Part shown: positions 32,683 through 44,065 of the stretch, one piece after another | Layout of the letters: the number at the start of each line of letters is the position of its first letter | Numbering within the stretch: the first letter of the stretch is position 1 | Source of the DNA: Aphanomyces cochlioides | Lineage: Eukaryota; Oomycota; Saprolegniomycetes; Saprolegniales; Verrucalvaceae | Length of the DNA: 64,000 bases | Direction of reading: 5' to 3' | Assembly (NCBI GenBank): GCA_019828595.1 | Contig: JAHQRK010000005.1 | Coordinates: 1,922,001-1,986,000 of the forward strand | The notes under the pieces: model-generated | Databases searched by the model: none | What the model was told of the DNA's origin: nothing | Seen by the model: the letters and a program-made list of their open reading frames with translations, nothing else | Translations under genes and position numbers: made by a program

Positions 32683-35600
32683 TCATGAAACGACGCTGTC
32701 AGGAATGATGTGTTGACGTAACCAGGGGTCCGAAGATAGATGCTTGAGCACATTGAATACCTTGGTGTATCCCTTCTTGAGAGGGAGATCAACCAGGAGC
32801 TGTTGTAGATGTAGCTTGATCAAAGAGGCAGCATGAATGGCAACTTCCATCGGACTCTTCGCTGTGAGGTCGGGTCGAAAGGTGCGATCGGCACGTTGGA
32901 GCCATATTTGATAATACACGCAGGCTCGGACAATCGGCCAGATCTTCAGATAGCCACGGATGTAGTATCCATCGGACGGCTTGGGCGTCTCGTAGAACAT
33001 TTCCAGACACGTGGACGGAAAGGAACACTCGAGCAGTCGCTGGATTGTCTTGAAGGAATACCAAACAGATTGACCATATCCACAAGAGAACAAGAAATGC
33101 TCGTACGTCTCATTGACACGACAGAAGACACACGTCGGCTTGGGGTCTTGGTACTGAAACAGATATTGCATGGCGTTGGCGCGGAGAAGGGTCTTGAAAA
33201 TGAACTCTCCATATCGAGGGAGAATGTGGTCGGGTTGGAGGAAGGCGGCAAGTTGGGTAAGGCGCTTGGGGTCTTCGTAAAAGTTGGATGGCAGGTTGAG
33301 ATGCTTGGTAGGAAGAATGGACGAGCTGGCAGCTGGAGAAGCTCTGATCTTAGCCGATTTCGAAGTCGCAAACGCCAACAAGATCGGACTCGAGTCAGGG
33401 TGAATCATCCAGTGCCATTCCATCCATTCGGAGCTAGGCGTCGGCAAGTGGAACACGGGAGCATCCTCTTCAGAAACAATCTCAAACAATCGTGATAACT
33501 TGGTCACCAAGATTGAGATCCATTGTTTCGTTGGAGGGACAAAATTGGCTTGGCGGCAGGCACGGTTGATTTTGTCGAACAAGATCGAAGCTGGCCAAAC
33601 TCGCTGACACGGAGTCAACAAATGCGACAACTTCGTGATGTGAAGCGACGCCAATACATTGGCTTGGTCTTGCGTCGATGTAGAGCACTGATCGTATAGG
33701 TCTTCGAGTCCAGGCAGATACGAGTTGTGCCAAAGGGCAACATCCAAAGATGAGATGTGATTTGGACAGCCGTACGGAGTCCAGCGAGATTCAAACCAGC
33801 TACTCAATAAGGCTTTCCACATTGGAGTGATATTGGGATTCTTGTACAGTTGTCTGATGAATGCAGAAGAGCCATTTGCCAAGAGGAGATCTCGGGGGGA
33901 ACCCCATGGATGAAAAGCCTTCTCGAGGAGAGTATAGCCCGGCGTAATCCAGGCGGACATGGCAGACTTGCGGGGTGGGGTGGTGATGGCTTGAATGCAT
34001 CTGATCATGACAGAGCGGTTGTGTTGTTGCCATAAAGCAAGTGCATGGTGCAGGCCTAAGCCACCGGACTTCTTCGGCATGAATAGGATCTCCTTTTTGA
34101 TCAAACGGAGGCCATGGACAGAGGAGGATGGGTTGATTTCTTCACCATGCATAAATTGAAGCATGGCCTTGTCGATCTTTTTGGCCAGGTCTTTGTCGGC
34201 AGGGACAAAAGCCAGTTGGTACCATAACACAGGCAGACATATGCTGTGCAGGATAGTGACTTTTCCGGCCATGGTTCGAGCCTTGTAGAGCCACAAAGAC
34301 AAGCGAGCCACAAACTTCTCAAACACGTAATTGAAACGTGCCAATGGAGAAAGATTGGGCGCAACCAAGATACCAAGAGCCTTCACGGGACTGTCGGAAG
34401 TAACTTGTAGTGAGGCAAGGTTCCCATTCAACTGGCTGTAGGTCAGAATTTGGGTCTTGTCTACGTTGAGTCGGAAACCCGACTTGTCGCAAAAGGTTTG
34501 AACCAATGCAAGCTGCCGGTGGAGGCACGTCTCATTTGCCGCATAGAGTTGCGAGTCGTCGGCAAAGTAACTCCCAGTGTGGTAGCGATCCCCACACTTG
34601 ATGCCATAGTTGGAGTGTTGCCGTAGGAGTTGGCACATCGGTTCCAAAGCGATCACAAACAGAAGTGGCGACAGTGGATCACCTTGCAACACACCGCGTG
34701 AGATGTGAACTGGCTTGGACAAGAAGCCGTTCACCAAGATGCGAGACTTGCGGCCCGAGTACAGTACGCGAACCATGTCAACAAAGGTTTCGGGAAAGCC
34801 ATAGTGATGGAGGACGCGGAGCAAGTACGCGTGGTCCACGCGATCAAAAGCTTTCTCACAGTCAAGCAGTGCCACCATCGAGGACGGACTGTGTAGTTTG
34901 ATGTGGTGCAGCATGTCATCCAGTCGTGCAATATTGGTTTGGATATTGCTTCGACGGATAAAGCCTTGCTGGTCCGGGTGGATGATGTGTCGAATGTGGC
35001 GCTGGAGTCGATAAGCCAGAATACTCGTCAGGATTTTCACATCCGTGTTGAGTAGGCTAATGGGCCGATAGTTCTTGGCCTGTGACTTGGGGCCTTTCTT
35101 GTGCAGCAACACCAGCGTACTGACAAGTTGCATGGGAGTCAAGCGAGGGTGAGAATGGAGCTGGTGTGTGAATAGCAGCTCCAATACCAACGACCACTTG
35201 TGAGGTGCAAGTTTGAGGACTTCGAATGGCAGAGCGTTGGGACCTGGCGCTGAGTTCGAACTGCTGTGTCGAATAGCATGATAGAACTCGTTGGCGCGCA
35301 AGGGAGCCGACAGCTCTTTCTGGGCTTGCTCTGGCAGTTGCTTGTGTCGAGTCAATGGGGTCAGAAATGACGACACTTCGTCTCCAGATCGCTGCACCTC
35401 GGGAGCTGCAAACAAGTCCTTGTAGTAGTCGACCAGGACGTCAGACATGCCTTGTTGATTGGAGACAACATTTCCATTGACATCCACCAACTCTTTGAAG
35501 ACTGTCTTCTTCAAGGGGGTAGGGACAGGGGACATGAAGTGGAACTTGGACGAGCGCTCTGCTTTGTACAAGTGAAGTTGGAACGCCTGGTCTTGACGAA

Positions 35601-36738
35601 ACTGCTTGTCTCGATCTTGCAGCTCGTGAATTTGCTTTTGAAGGTCTCGCACTCGATCCACCAGCACTGAATCTTGACGCATGTTGGGGACTTGCAAAAG
35701 CGAAGCGATCTCGACAGCTAACTTCTTCAACGGCAGACGTTGTTTCTCCAATCGTTGAGAATGGAATTCTTTGAGTTGGGAGCGGATATCATTGACCAGT
35801 ATGTCGTAGGCCTTGGAGATATTGTGGAATGTTGGAGACTTGTCCAAAAATCGATCCAGACATCCATGAACAATCTCGGCCGCTCGTGGTAGACGAAGTA
35901 GCCAAGTTGGAGCTTTCCATGATCCAGAGCCATGGCGCAATGTTTGACGCTTTGAGATGATACGACAAGCCACGTGGTCAGCCTGTGGAACGTGTGGCAT
36001 GTGCGTCGCCTTCCAATGACGAAGACCCGCCAAGGTGGACGAACAAAAGATGTAGTCGAGTCGGTTGGTGAGTGTGGGACTTGTGAAGGTTCTTGCCACG
36101 GGGTTTTGACGGCGAAACAGATCCACCAGAGACAAACTGTGCATCCATTGTTCCAGTTGAAGGGTGCCGGCCATGGTGGAGGTACTGGGTCTCAACGAAT
36201 CCAAATCTTTGTTGAGAGTGCAGTTGAAATCGCCTCCAACAATGTGGAGCGCATGTGGAGGAAAGTCGCGTGGCAATTCTTCGAAGTAACTTGCTCGTGC
36301 TTGGAAGGCTGCCGGCGCATAGATATTGTGGAGAACGACTGTCAGTGGACCCAGAGTACATCGCACTTGTAGATAACGACCACGAAGCACTGGGTTGTCA
36401 TGAGGGACTTGAGTGGCGTTCTTCAAAGGAGAGTGAGGATGTATCAACGTAGCCAGACCTCCAGTGGCTGGCGACGTGGATACTTCAGGGTAAATAGGCT
36501 CTTCAAAGAACAAAGAGCCTTCGTGGTTTGTGATGCGTTGCCAATGGAACGCAACACGGTCGTGGAGACTTGGCGTGCGGAAACGGGTTTCTTGGATAAA
36601 GGAAACGTCGTGAACACTTGATAGTTTGTCGAGGATGTACCGATGACTGTTGGAGAAGCCATTGGTGTTGAGGGAGATGATTTGTGGGTCCCAGTCCACG
36701 AGTTCAGTTGGGACATCGGAGAAGTTGTTGTCAATCAT
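32683..36738 (-). CDS. LINE ORF2 endonuclease/reverse transcriptase (e9), intact, 1,351 aa
   Basis: This is the second uninterrupted ORF2. It starts at ATG 36738, with the same domain order and catalytic residues as e8. Differences include LLDCEKAFD in RT motif A, where Cys replaces the Phe after the catalytic Asp, a His for an Arg shortly after (VLHHYGF), and MIDNN at the N-terminus as in e4 and e15. The Cys change is next to the catalytic Asp and might lower activity. Its ORF1 reads open across both pieces but is physically split by the inversion and by e10, so e9 could no longer mobilise itself. Confidence 0.94.
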   Translation of the reverse strand: MIDNNFSDVPTELVDWDPQIISLNTNGFSNSHRYILDKLSSVHDVSFIQETRFRTPSLHDRVAFHWQRITNHEGSLFFEEPIYPEVSTSPATGGLATLIHPHSPLKNATQVPHDNPVLRGRYLQVRCTLGPLTVVLHNIYAPAAFQARASYFEELPRDFPPHALHIVGGDFNCTLNKDLDSLRPSTSTMAGTLQLEQWMHSLSLVDLFRRQNPVARTFTSPTLTNRLDYIFCSSTLAGLRHWKATHMPHVPQADHVACRIISKRQTLRHGSGSWKAPTWLLRLPRAAEIVHGCLDRFLDKSPTFHNISKAYDILVNDIRSQLKEFHSQRLEKQRLPLKKLAVEIASLLQVPNMRQDSVLVDRVRDLQKQIHELQDRDKQFRQDQAFQLHLYKAERSSKFHFMSPVPTPLKKTVFKELVDVNGNVVSNQQGMSDVLVDYYKDLFAAPEVQRSGDEVSSFLTPLTRHKQLPEQAQKELSAPLRANEFYHAIRHSSSNSAPGPNALPFEVLKLAPHKWSLVLELLFTHQLHSHPRLTPMQLVSTLVLLHKKGPKSQAKNYRPISLLNTDVKILTSILAYRLQRHIRHIIHPDQQGFIRRSNIQTNIARLDDMLHHIKLHSPSSMVALLDCEKAFDRVDHAYLLRVLHHYGFPETFVDMVRVLYSGRKSRILVNGFLSKPVHISRGVLQGDPLSPLLFVIALEPMCQLLRQHSNYGIKCGDRYHTGSYFADDSQLYAANETCLHRQLALVQTFCDKSGFRLNVDKTQILTYSQLNGNLASLQVTSDSPVKALGILVAPNLSPLARFNYVFEKFVARLSLWLYKARTMAGKVTILHSICLPVLWYQLAFVPADKDLAKKIDKAMLQFMHGEEINPSSSVHGLRLIKKEILFMPKKSGGLGLHHALALWQQHNRSVMIRCIQAITTPPRKSAMSAWITPGYTLLEKAFHPWGSPRDLLLANGSSAFIRQLYKNPNITPMWKALLSSWFESRWTPYGCPNHISSLDVALWHNSYLPGLEDLYDQCSTSTQDQANVLASLHITKLSHLLTPCQRVWPASILFDKINRACRQANFVPPTKQWISILVTKLSRLFEIVSEEDAPVFHLPTPSSEWMEWHWMIHPDSSPILLAFATSKSAKIRASPAASSSILPTKHLNLPSNFYEDPKRLTQLAAFLQPDHILPRYGEFIFKTLLRANAMQYLFQYQDPKPTCVFCRVNETYEHFLFSCGYGQSVWYSFKTIQRLLECSFPSTCLEMFYETPKPSDGYYIRGYLKIWPIVRACVYYQIWLQRADRTFRPDLTAKSPMEVAIHAASLIKLHLQQLLVDLPLKKGYTKVFNVLKHLSSDPWLRQHIIPDSVVS

Positions 36739-36818
36739 CACGAGTACAGATGAAAATGAGTAGAATGGAGGGGTCAGAGGGGAGGTTGAAATATGGATTG
36801 AAGCAGGGGATAGAAGCC

Positions 36819-38828
36819 TTAGAGTTGATCGTCCTCCAAATCGAGGGGATCAATTTCGTCGGCGTTCATGGAGTGGTGAGCTTTGCTGCAGAGCTCGTCG
36901 ATGTGGTAATTGTTGGTGATGCTTTTGAGCATCGAGATGGCCGACAAGACGGGAGCCGGCAAAGTGAACTTCTCGAGATTGTCGCTGAAGTTTTCGATCA
37001 AAGCAAACAGCGACCAGTCCGTCAAGCAGTTGGTGTCAGGCAATCTTGTTGCTTCTTGGTTCAATAGAACAGTCAGTGCCTCCGAGTTTGTGTAGAGGTC
37101 TGGGGCCCGATTTGAGAGGAATAAGTCAATCGTAGCAAGTGCAAAGAGGATGCGCTTGATCTCTGGTATGTCCGTGGTCAATTCTTCCAAGATTTCTGAC
37201 GGGTGAATCTTGTATTGAGCCATGAAGTTGACGTGATGTTTGTAGTTGTGAGGCTTGCCTTGAGCTTTTAACAAAGCCATCTTGCGCTCAATAGTCTTGG
37301 TTGCAACAAGTGACTGAAACAAACTGAGGTCTTCATCTTGTGCGTACATAGCATGTGCAACGAGCTGAGGATCATCTCGCAAAATGCGTTGACATTCGGT
37401 GATACTGCCTTCGACTTTCTTGTCTCGAATGATCTTCTTCGCCAATTCGAGGTGGGCTGCAGCAGACTTGTTAAGTCGTTGTTTCTTCGCTTTGCCTTTG
37501 GTCTTTTTCGGGCGTGGCGCACTTGAATCTTCCAATACAATTCGAGGCACTGCAAAGTCTTCAAACGAGAGTTCCACGTCGTCTTCTTCGAGGATATGAA
37601 AACGGTTGGATGTCGGCAGGGGATCCAAACGTGGGGACGAAGGCAAAGTACGTTTTGGAGCTGGTCCAGACCGGTAGCCCGTTACCAATTGAAGGTCCAG
37701 CGAGTTCTTGGGCTGCTCACTTGGTGGAGCAAGAGCGGGCGATTCGTTGGTAGACATTTCCACATCTTCTTGTTGTTTGTCTTGTCCATTGTTGTTAGGG
37801 GGATCGCTGTCACCAGACATATCGACATCAGAGCCATGAGAAGGAGCTGTTGGCTGTGGTTGTTCATCTTGACCATCTTCAGATGCCTCAGTTGAGTCGG
37901 CCTTGCCTTCCGCATTTGTTCCAGGGTCTTGATCATGATCGTCTCCATCATGTTCAGGTTCTTTTTCTCCTGACGGAGGAGATTTTGCCGCTGCCTTGGC
38001 CGCTTTTGCCTTCGCTTTTTCAGCCTTGGCCTCTGCACGTCGTGAAACAATCGACGGAGGCAATGTCTTGTTCAGAGCAGCGATCTTGTGCTGAAACACG
38101 ACGACAAAAGGCTGACCCGACGGATCCGTAATGGTGATTTCGCGTAGTGCGTCGCCGGATTTTGGCACCAGCACTGCAGGAGGCGCAGACGACTTGAAAA
38201 TGACTCTCAAATGCGGCGACTTGATGTTCTGACCAGCAGTAGGGTTGAATGCTGCTATCACTGACTTGGTCAATGCAGCCATTTTCTTGACAATTGCCTT
38301 GGCCATCGAAGGGTGACTGACCTTGTTGAACGTAACGTAGTAGTTGTTGCCATAACGCGAGTATTTGGGAACCAGGAAGTCTTTGCCACCAAGTCGAAAC
38401 GTTGTGCCTCCCATTTCCACGCACGTAGACAAGTTGTAACTTGAGATCACAATGGTCTGTGGGTTCTTCTTGTGGATCAAAATGTTCGGAAATTTGGAGC
38501 CCCATAACGAACCAGGATTTTCCTTGACAAATTGATCGCAGATGACTTTTTCGGACCAGTCCTTGTAGGCTTCGCCCAACTTGACTGTGAGCTCGTACAC
38601 TTGGGACTGGGGGGTGAGCAAAATGTTTTCAATGAAGGCGTCCATGTCACCAGAGTCTTTGTAGAATGCGTCCGCCATGGCCTCGCATCGCGCAATATCG
38701 TCATCGGCAATAGCATGAGCACCAGTGTTGCGATGTTTCGCGCCTTTGGGGGCATTGCCTTGCTTGGAATCTTTCTTGGACGAAGCTGAATCCTTGCCGG
38801 GAGTCTTTTGCGTCCATGGATTGGCCTT
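36819..38828 (-). pseudogene. LINE ORF1 (e9), C-terminal two thirds
   Basis: The stop is at 36819 and the frame is open to the junction at 38828. It holds the folded domain, the Lys/Ala helix, acidic linker, basic cluster and C-terminal domain. The N-terminal part is at 38892-39675 and 42648-42907 on the other strand. Adding these (784 + 260 nt) to the 1,995 nt left after removal of the 15-base duplicate gives exactly 3,039 nt, so there was no frameshift before the rearrangement. Confidence 0.88.
38814..38828. repeat. Target-site duplication of e11 in e9, now inverted (partner 42893-42907)
   Basis: CCATGGATTGGCCTT at 38814-38828 is the exact reverse complement of the 15 bases at 42893-42907, which directly precede the 3' end of e11. 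A normal insertion would give direct copies. The inverted pair is what an inversion of the segment between the two 5' ends would leave. Confidence 0.8.
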
Positions 38829-38891
38829 AGACTTCCGAATTTGCCTCGTACCCCTCAAGTCAAGAAGTTATCAAGTGCCGCCGCGCTCAAA

Positions 38892-39675
38892 ATGTCCAAC
38901 GCCAACAGCTGTTCCGAGCTCCGTGAGACCAACACTCACGGAGTCACCATCATTCCAGGTATTGTATCACCTCACCCACTTTCGTCGTCCAATCAGGATG
39001 GCGGAAGTGGTGTGAGTAATGTCTCTACACCTAACCCTAGGGCCGAAGTGGAGGTCGAGTTCGACCCCAACAGCGTCTCTGGAGACCAATCTGCGTCTCG
39101 CTCCCCCAGCGCTTCACCTGGTGCTCCACTCGCCGGAGTTCCAGGGGGGGTCAACCTCAGTGGGTCAGTGGTTGACCCCCAGACCACTGTCGTTAACTTG
39201 TCTAGCGAAGCCCTCACTCAGGAGGGCGAACCACTGGGGCCTTGTGCCTGTGGTGGCTGCTTCCCTGGACTCCAATTGGAGTCGATCCCCAGTGAAGGCG
39301 GCGAGAAAACGGGGTCCATGCCAGCCCTAGAGGCTACGAGGGCCCCCCCTATGGGCACACCCTGCGGTTCTGTCTACTTCCCCCCAGGGGCCTCTTCGGA
39401 GGGGCGGGGGCGGTATCCCGATTTGGGTTCTCGCCGGAGCAATGGTGTACCCCAGTCACCGTGCTGCGGGGATGGCATGGATTCCCCTTCTACCCCTGTC
39501 ACTGGGGGTCTGGCCCCGGCCTTTCTCGTGACCAATGGGACTGAGCCAGCAGCCACCAACCGCGTCGCCCCCTGTGCTGAGCCTCCTAGAACGGGAGAGG
39601 AAGAAGAAAAATCTCAAGAGGACGTGGATATGGTCTCTGGAGACGCCGAGGGGAAGGATTCTACTGAAACCGAGG
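38892..39675 (+). pseudogene. LINE ORF1 N-terminal part (inverted segment of e9)
   Basis: The start is ATG at 38892, 60 nt from the element end. The C-run that is short in e2 is complete here (seven C), so the frame is correct through the Cys-x-Cys-x2-Cys cluster into the acidic stretch. It is cut at 39675 by e10 and resumes at 42648. The same hairpins as in e2 are present in the DNA. Confidence 0.87.
39661..39675. repeat. Target-site duplication of e10 (partner 42633-42647)
   Basis: CTACTGAAACCGAGG is found on both sides of e10 and once in uninterrupted ORF1. It is 15 bp and ends in GG next to the element 3' end. Confidence 0.95.
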
Positions 39676-42632
39676 TTAAATGAGTTGTATTAACCTTATT
39701 TTTGAGCAAAGGCCCTAATGACTTACTAATTTGCCTCGTACTGTATAAATAGAACTTGGAAAACAGAATATGGCAAAGTGGTCATTGAACAGGAGATGAA
39801 GTGAGTGAGCCGTCAGCTCACTCATGAAACGACGCTGTCAGGAATGGCGTGTTGACGTAACCAGGGGTCCGAAGATAGATGCTTGAGCACATTGAATACC
39901 TTGGTGTATCCCTTCTTGAGAGGGAGATCAACCAGGAGCTGTTGTAGATGTAGCTTGATCAAAGAGGCTGCATGAATGGCAACTTCCATCGGACTCTTCG
40001 CTGTGAGGTCGGGTCGAAAGGTGCGATCGGCACGTTGGAGCCATATTTGATAATACACGCAGGCTCGGACAATCGGCCAGATCTTCAGATAGCCACGGAT
40101 GTAGTATCCATCGGACGGCTTGGGCGTCTCGTAGAACATTTCCAGACACGTGGACGGAAAGGAACACTCGAGCAGTCGCTGGATCGCCTTGAAGAAATAC
40201 CAAACAGATTGACCATATCCACAAGAGAACAGGAAATGCTCGTACGTCTCATTGACACGACAGAAGACACACGTCGGCTTGGGGTCTTGGTACTGAAACA
40301 GATATTGCATGGCGTTGGCGCGGAGAAGGGTCTTGAAAATGAACTCTCCATATCGAGGGAGAATGTGGTCGGGTTGGAGGAAGGCGGCAAGTTGGGTAAG
40401 GCGCTTGGGGTCTTCGTAAAAGTTGGATGGCAGGTTGAGATGCTTGGTAGGAAGAATGGACGAGCTGGCAGCTGGAGAAGCTCTGATCTTAGCCGATTTC
40501 GAAGTCGCAAACGCCAACAAGATCGGACTCGAGTCAGGGTGAATTATCCAGTGCCATTCCATCCATTCAGAGCTTGGCGTCGGCAAGTGGAACACGGGAG
40601 CATCCTCTTCAGAAACAATCTCAAACAATCGTGATAACTTGGTCACCAAGATTGAGATCCATTGTTTCGTTGGAGGGACAAAATTGGCTTGGCGGCAGGC
40701 ACGGTTGATTTTGTCGAACAAGATCGAAGCTGGCCAAACTCGCTGACACGGAGTCAACAAATGCGACAACTTCGTGATGTGAAGCGAAGCCAATACATTG
40801 GCTTGGTCTTGCGTCGATGTAGAGCACTGATCGTATAGGTCTTCGAGTCCAGGCAGATACGAGTTGTGCCAAAGGGGAACATCCAAAGATGAGATGTGAT
40901 TTGGACAGCCGTACGGAGTCCAGCGGGATTCAAACCAGCTACTCAATAAGGCTTTCCACATTGGAGTGATATTGGGATTCTTGTACAGTCGTCTGATGAA
41001 TGCAGAAGAGCCATTTGCCAAGAGGAGATCTCGGGGGGAACCCCATGGATGAAAAGCCTTCTCGAGGAGAGTATAGCCCGGCGTAATCCAGGCGGACATG
41101 GCAGACTTGCGGGGTGGGGTGGTGATGGCTTGAATGCATCTGATCATGACAGAGCGGTTGTGTTGTTGCCATAAAGCAAGTGCATGGTGCAGGCCTAAGC
41201 CACCGGACTTCTTCGGCATGAATAGGATCTCCTTTTTGATCAAACGGAGGCCATGGACAGAGGAGGATGGGTTGATTTCTTCACCATGCATAAATTGAAG
41301 CATGGCCTTGTCGATCTTTTTGGCCAGGTCTTTGTCGGCAGGGACAAAAGCCAGTTGGTACCATAACACAGGCAGACATATGCTGTGCAGGATAGTGACT
41401 TTTCCGGCCATGGTTCGAGCCTTGTAGAGCCACAAAGACAAGCGAGCCACAAACTTCTCAAACACGTAATTGAAACGTGCCAATGGAGAAAGATTGGGCG
41501 CAACCAAGATACCAAGAGCCTTCACGGGACTGTCGGAAGTAACTTGTAGTGAGGCAAGGTTCCCATTCAACTGGCTGTAGGTCAGAATTTGGGTCTTGTC
41601 GACGTTGAGTCGGAAACCAGACTTGTCGCAAAAGGTTTGAACCAATGCAAGCTGCCGGTGGAGGCACGTCTCATTTGCAGCATAGAGTTGCGAGTCGTCG
41701 GCAAAGTAACTCCCAGTGTGGTAGCGATCCCCACACTTGATGCCATAGTTGGAGTGTTGCCGTAGGAGTTGGCACATCGGTTCCAAAGCGATCACAAACA
41801 GAAGTGGCGACAGTGGATCACCTTGCAACACACCGCGTGAGATGTGAACTGGCTTGGACAAGAAGCCGTTCACCAAGATGCGAGACTTGCGGCCCGAGTA
41901 CAGTACGCGAACCATGTCAACAAAGGTTTCGGGAAAGCCATAGTGACGGAGGACGCGGAGCAAGTACGCGTGGTCCACGCGATCAAAAGCTTTCTCAAAG
42001 TCAAGCAGTGCCACCATCGAGGACGGACTGTGTAGTTTGATGTGGTGCAGCATGTCATCCAGTCGTGCAATATTGGTTTGGATATTGCTTCGACGGATAA
42101 AGCCTTGCTGGTCCGGGTGGATGATGTGTCGAATGTGGCGCTGGAGTCGATAAGCCAGAATACTCGTCAGGATTTTCACATCCGTGTTGAGTAGGCTAAT
42201 GGGCCGATAGTTCTTGGCCTGTGACTTGGGGCCTTTCTTGTGCAGCAACACCAGCGTACTGACAAGTTGCATGGGAGTCAAGCGAGGGTGAGAATGGAGC
42301 TGGTGTGTGAATAGCAGCTCCAATACCAACGACCACTTGTGAGGTGCAAGTTTGAGGACTTCGAATGGCAGAGCGTTGGGACCTGGCGCTGAGTTCGAAC
42401 TGCTGTGTCGAATAGCATGATAGAACTCGTTGGCGCGCAAGGGAGCCGACAGCTCTTTCTGGGCTTGCTCTGGCAGTTGCTTGTGTCGAGTCAATGGGGT
42501 CAGAAATGACGACACTTCGTCTCCAGATCGCTGCACCTCGGGAGCTGCAAACAAGTCCTTGTAGTAGTCGACCAGGACGTCAGACATGCCTTGTTGATTG
42601 GAGACAACATTTCCATTGACATCCACCAACTC
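39676..42632 (-). mobile_element. LINE copy e10, 5'-truncated (2,957 bp)
   Basis: It has a complete 3' end at 39676 and is truncated in ORF2 at codon 416, just upstream of the reverse transcriptase. The target duplication is perfect. The host sequence is the inverted ORF1 segment of e9; whether e10 came before or after the inversion cannot be told. Confidence 0.95.
39822..42632 (-). pseudogene. LINE ORF2 (e10), RT and C-terminal part without endonuclease
   Basis: The frame covers codons 416-1351 without a break: the complete reverse transcriptase (motif A LLDFEKAFD, FADD) and the CCHC motif. The endonuclease and start codon are missing. A GTG near 42629 is in frame but there is no ATG at the truncated end. 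If expressed, an endonuclease-free RT could be made, but there is no sign of a promoter. Confidence 0.88.
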
Positions 42633-42647
42633 CTACTGAAACCGAGG

Positions 42648-42907
42648 CCTTAACCGACGAGGGAAATACTCAAATTCACTCGGAGGTGGATGGGTCAGGC
42701 GACATTAACGGCCAAGCGAAGCCGTGTGATACTCCTGGAGAAGTTATTCACGAGGAACAATCGACAAACAATGACAATGACCAGTCAAATCAAGACATTG
42801 TCGACAAATCCGTTGCTCAAGGAAATGGCGCTGTTGATCCTCCTACCGCGGCAGACAAAATACAAGGCGATCAAGAGCAACAAAACGCTGAAAAGGCCAA
42901 TCCATGG
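42648..42907 (+). pseudogene. LINE ORF1 segment after e10 (inverted part of e9)
   Basis: This continues the frame from 39675: the Gln/Asn/Asp-rich linker to NPW at about codon 348. It ends at 42907 at the 3' end of e11. Confidence 0.85.
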
Positions 42908-43919
42908 TTAAATGAGTTGTATTAACCTTATTTTTGAGCAAAGGCCCTAATGACTTACTAATTTGCCTCGTACTGTATAAATAGAACTTGGAAAACAGAA
43001 TATGGCAAAGTGGTCATTGAACAGGAGATGAAGTGAGTGAGCTGTTAGCTCACTCATGAAACGACGCTGTCAGGAATGATGTGTTGACGTAACCAGGGGT
43101 CCGAAGATAGATGCTTGAGCACATTGAATACCTTGGTGTATCCCTTCTTGAGAGGGAGATCAACCAGGAGCTGTTGTAGATGTAGCTTGATCAAAGAGGC
43201 AGCATGAATGGCAACTTCCATCGGACTCTTCGCTGTGAGGTCGGGTCGAAAGGTGCGATCGGCACGTTGGAGCCATATTTGATAATACACGCAGGCTCGG
43301 ACAATCGGCCAGATCTTCAGATAGCCACGGATGTAGTATCCATCGGACGGCTTGGGCGTCTCGTAGAACATTTCCAGACACGTGGACGGAAAGGAACACT
43401 CGAGCAGTCGCTGGATTGTCTTGAAGAAATACCAAACAGATTGACCATATCCACAAGAGAACAGGAAATGCTCGTACGTCTCATTGACACGACAGAAGAC
43501 ACACGTCGGCTTGGGGTCTTGGTACTGAAACAGATATTGCATGGCGTTGGCGCGGAGAAGGGTCTTGAAAATGAACTCTCCATATCGAGGGAGAATGTGG
43601 TCGGGTTGGAGGAAGGCGGCAAGTTGGGTAAGGCGCTTGGGGTCTTCGTAAAAGTTGGATGGCAGGTTGAGATGCTTGGTAGGAAGAATGGACGAGCTGA
43701 CAGCTGGAGAAGCTCTGATCTTAGCCGATTTCGAAGTCGCAAGCGCCAACAAGATCGGACTCGAGTCAGGGTGAATTATCCAGTGCCATTCCATCCATTC
43801 AGAGCTTGGCGTCGGCAAGTGGAACACGGGAGCATCCTCTTCAGAAACAATCTCAAACAATCGTGATAACTTGGTCACCAAGATTGAGATCCATTGTTTC
43901 GTTGGAGGGACAAAATTGG
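42908..43919 (-). mobile_element. LINE copy e11, 3' part, cut by e12
   Basis: It has a complete 3' end and ORF2 back to codon 1067, where e12 is inserted at AAAATTGG. The rest of e11 is not in the window. By the inverted 15-base duplication it was first inserted in ORF1 of e9 in plus orientation and then turned around. Its UTR shares two changes with e9 in the post-stop hairpin. Confidence 0.85.
43054..43919 (-). pseudogene. LINE ORF2, C-terminal fragment (e11)
   Basis: Codons 1067-1351 in an open frame, including the CCHC motif. Its upstream part, with endonuclease and RT, is separated by e12 and everything inside it. Confidence 0.88.
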
Positions 43920-44065
43920 TTAAATGAGTTGTATTAACCTTATTTTTGAGCAAAGGCCCTAATGACTTACTAATTTGCCTCGTACTGTATAAATAGAACT
44001 TGGAAAACAGAATATGGCAAAGTGGTCATTGGACAGGAGATGAAGTGAGTGAGCCGTCAGCTCTC

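Larger units (their letters stand above)
32537..38828 (-). mobile_element. LINE copy e9, 3' part: 3' UTR, intact ORF2 and most of ORF1
   Basis: This minus-strand piece runs from a complete 3' end to ORF1 codon 344 or so, where it stops at a 15-base segment (38814-38828). The missing 5' part lies next to it in inverted orientation at 38832-42907. Together the two pieces, with the 15-base overlap counted once, give a complete element of 7,381 bp (consensus plus two bases in the spacer near 36792). Before rearrangement e9 was therefore full length. Confidence 0.92.
38832..42907 (+). mobile_element. Inverted 5' part of e9 (possibly mosaic with 5' end of e11), interrupted by e10
   Basis: It starts with the family 5' end at 38832, after three extra bases (AGA), and runs through the 5' UTR and ORF1 N-terminus to AATCCATGG at 42907. 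e10 lies inside it. It reads plus, while the rest of e9 reads minus. If the inversion was produced by recombination between the 5' regions of e9 and e11, an unknown length at its left end comes from e11. Confidence 0.85.

Noticed and set aside
38828..42907. Twin priming as the cause of the inverted 5' part of e9
   Set aside because: The overlap between the two pieces is exactly 15 nt, ends in GG and directly abuts the 3' end of e11. That is the signature of an e11 target duplication, which twin priming would not give.
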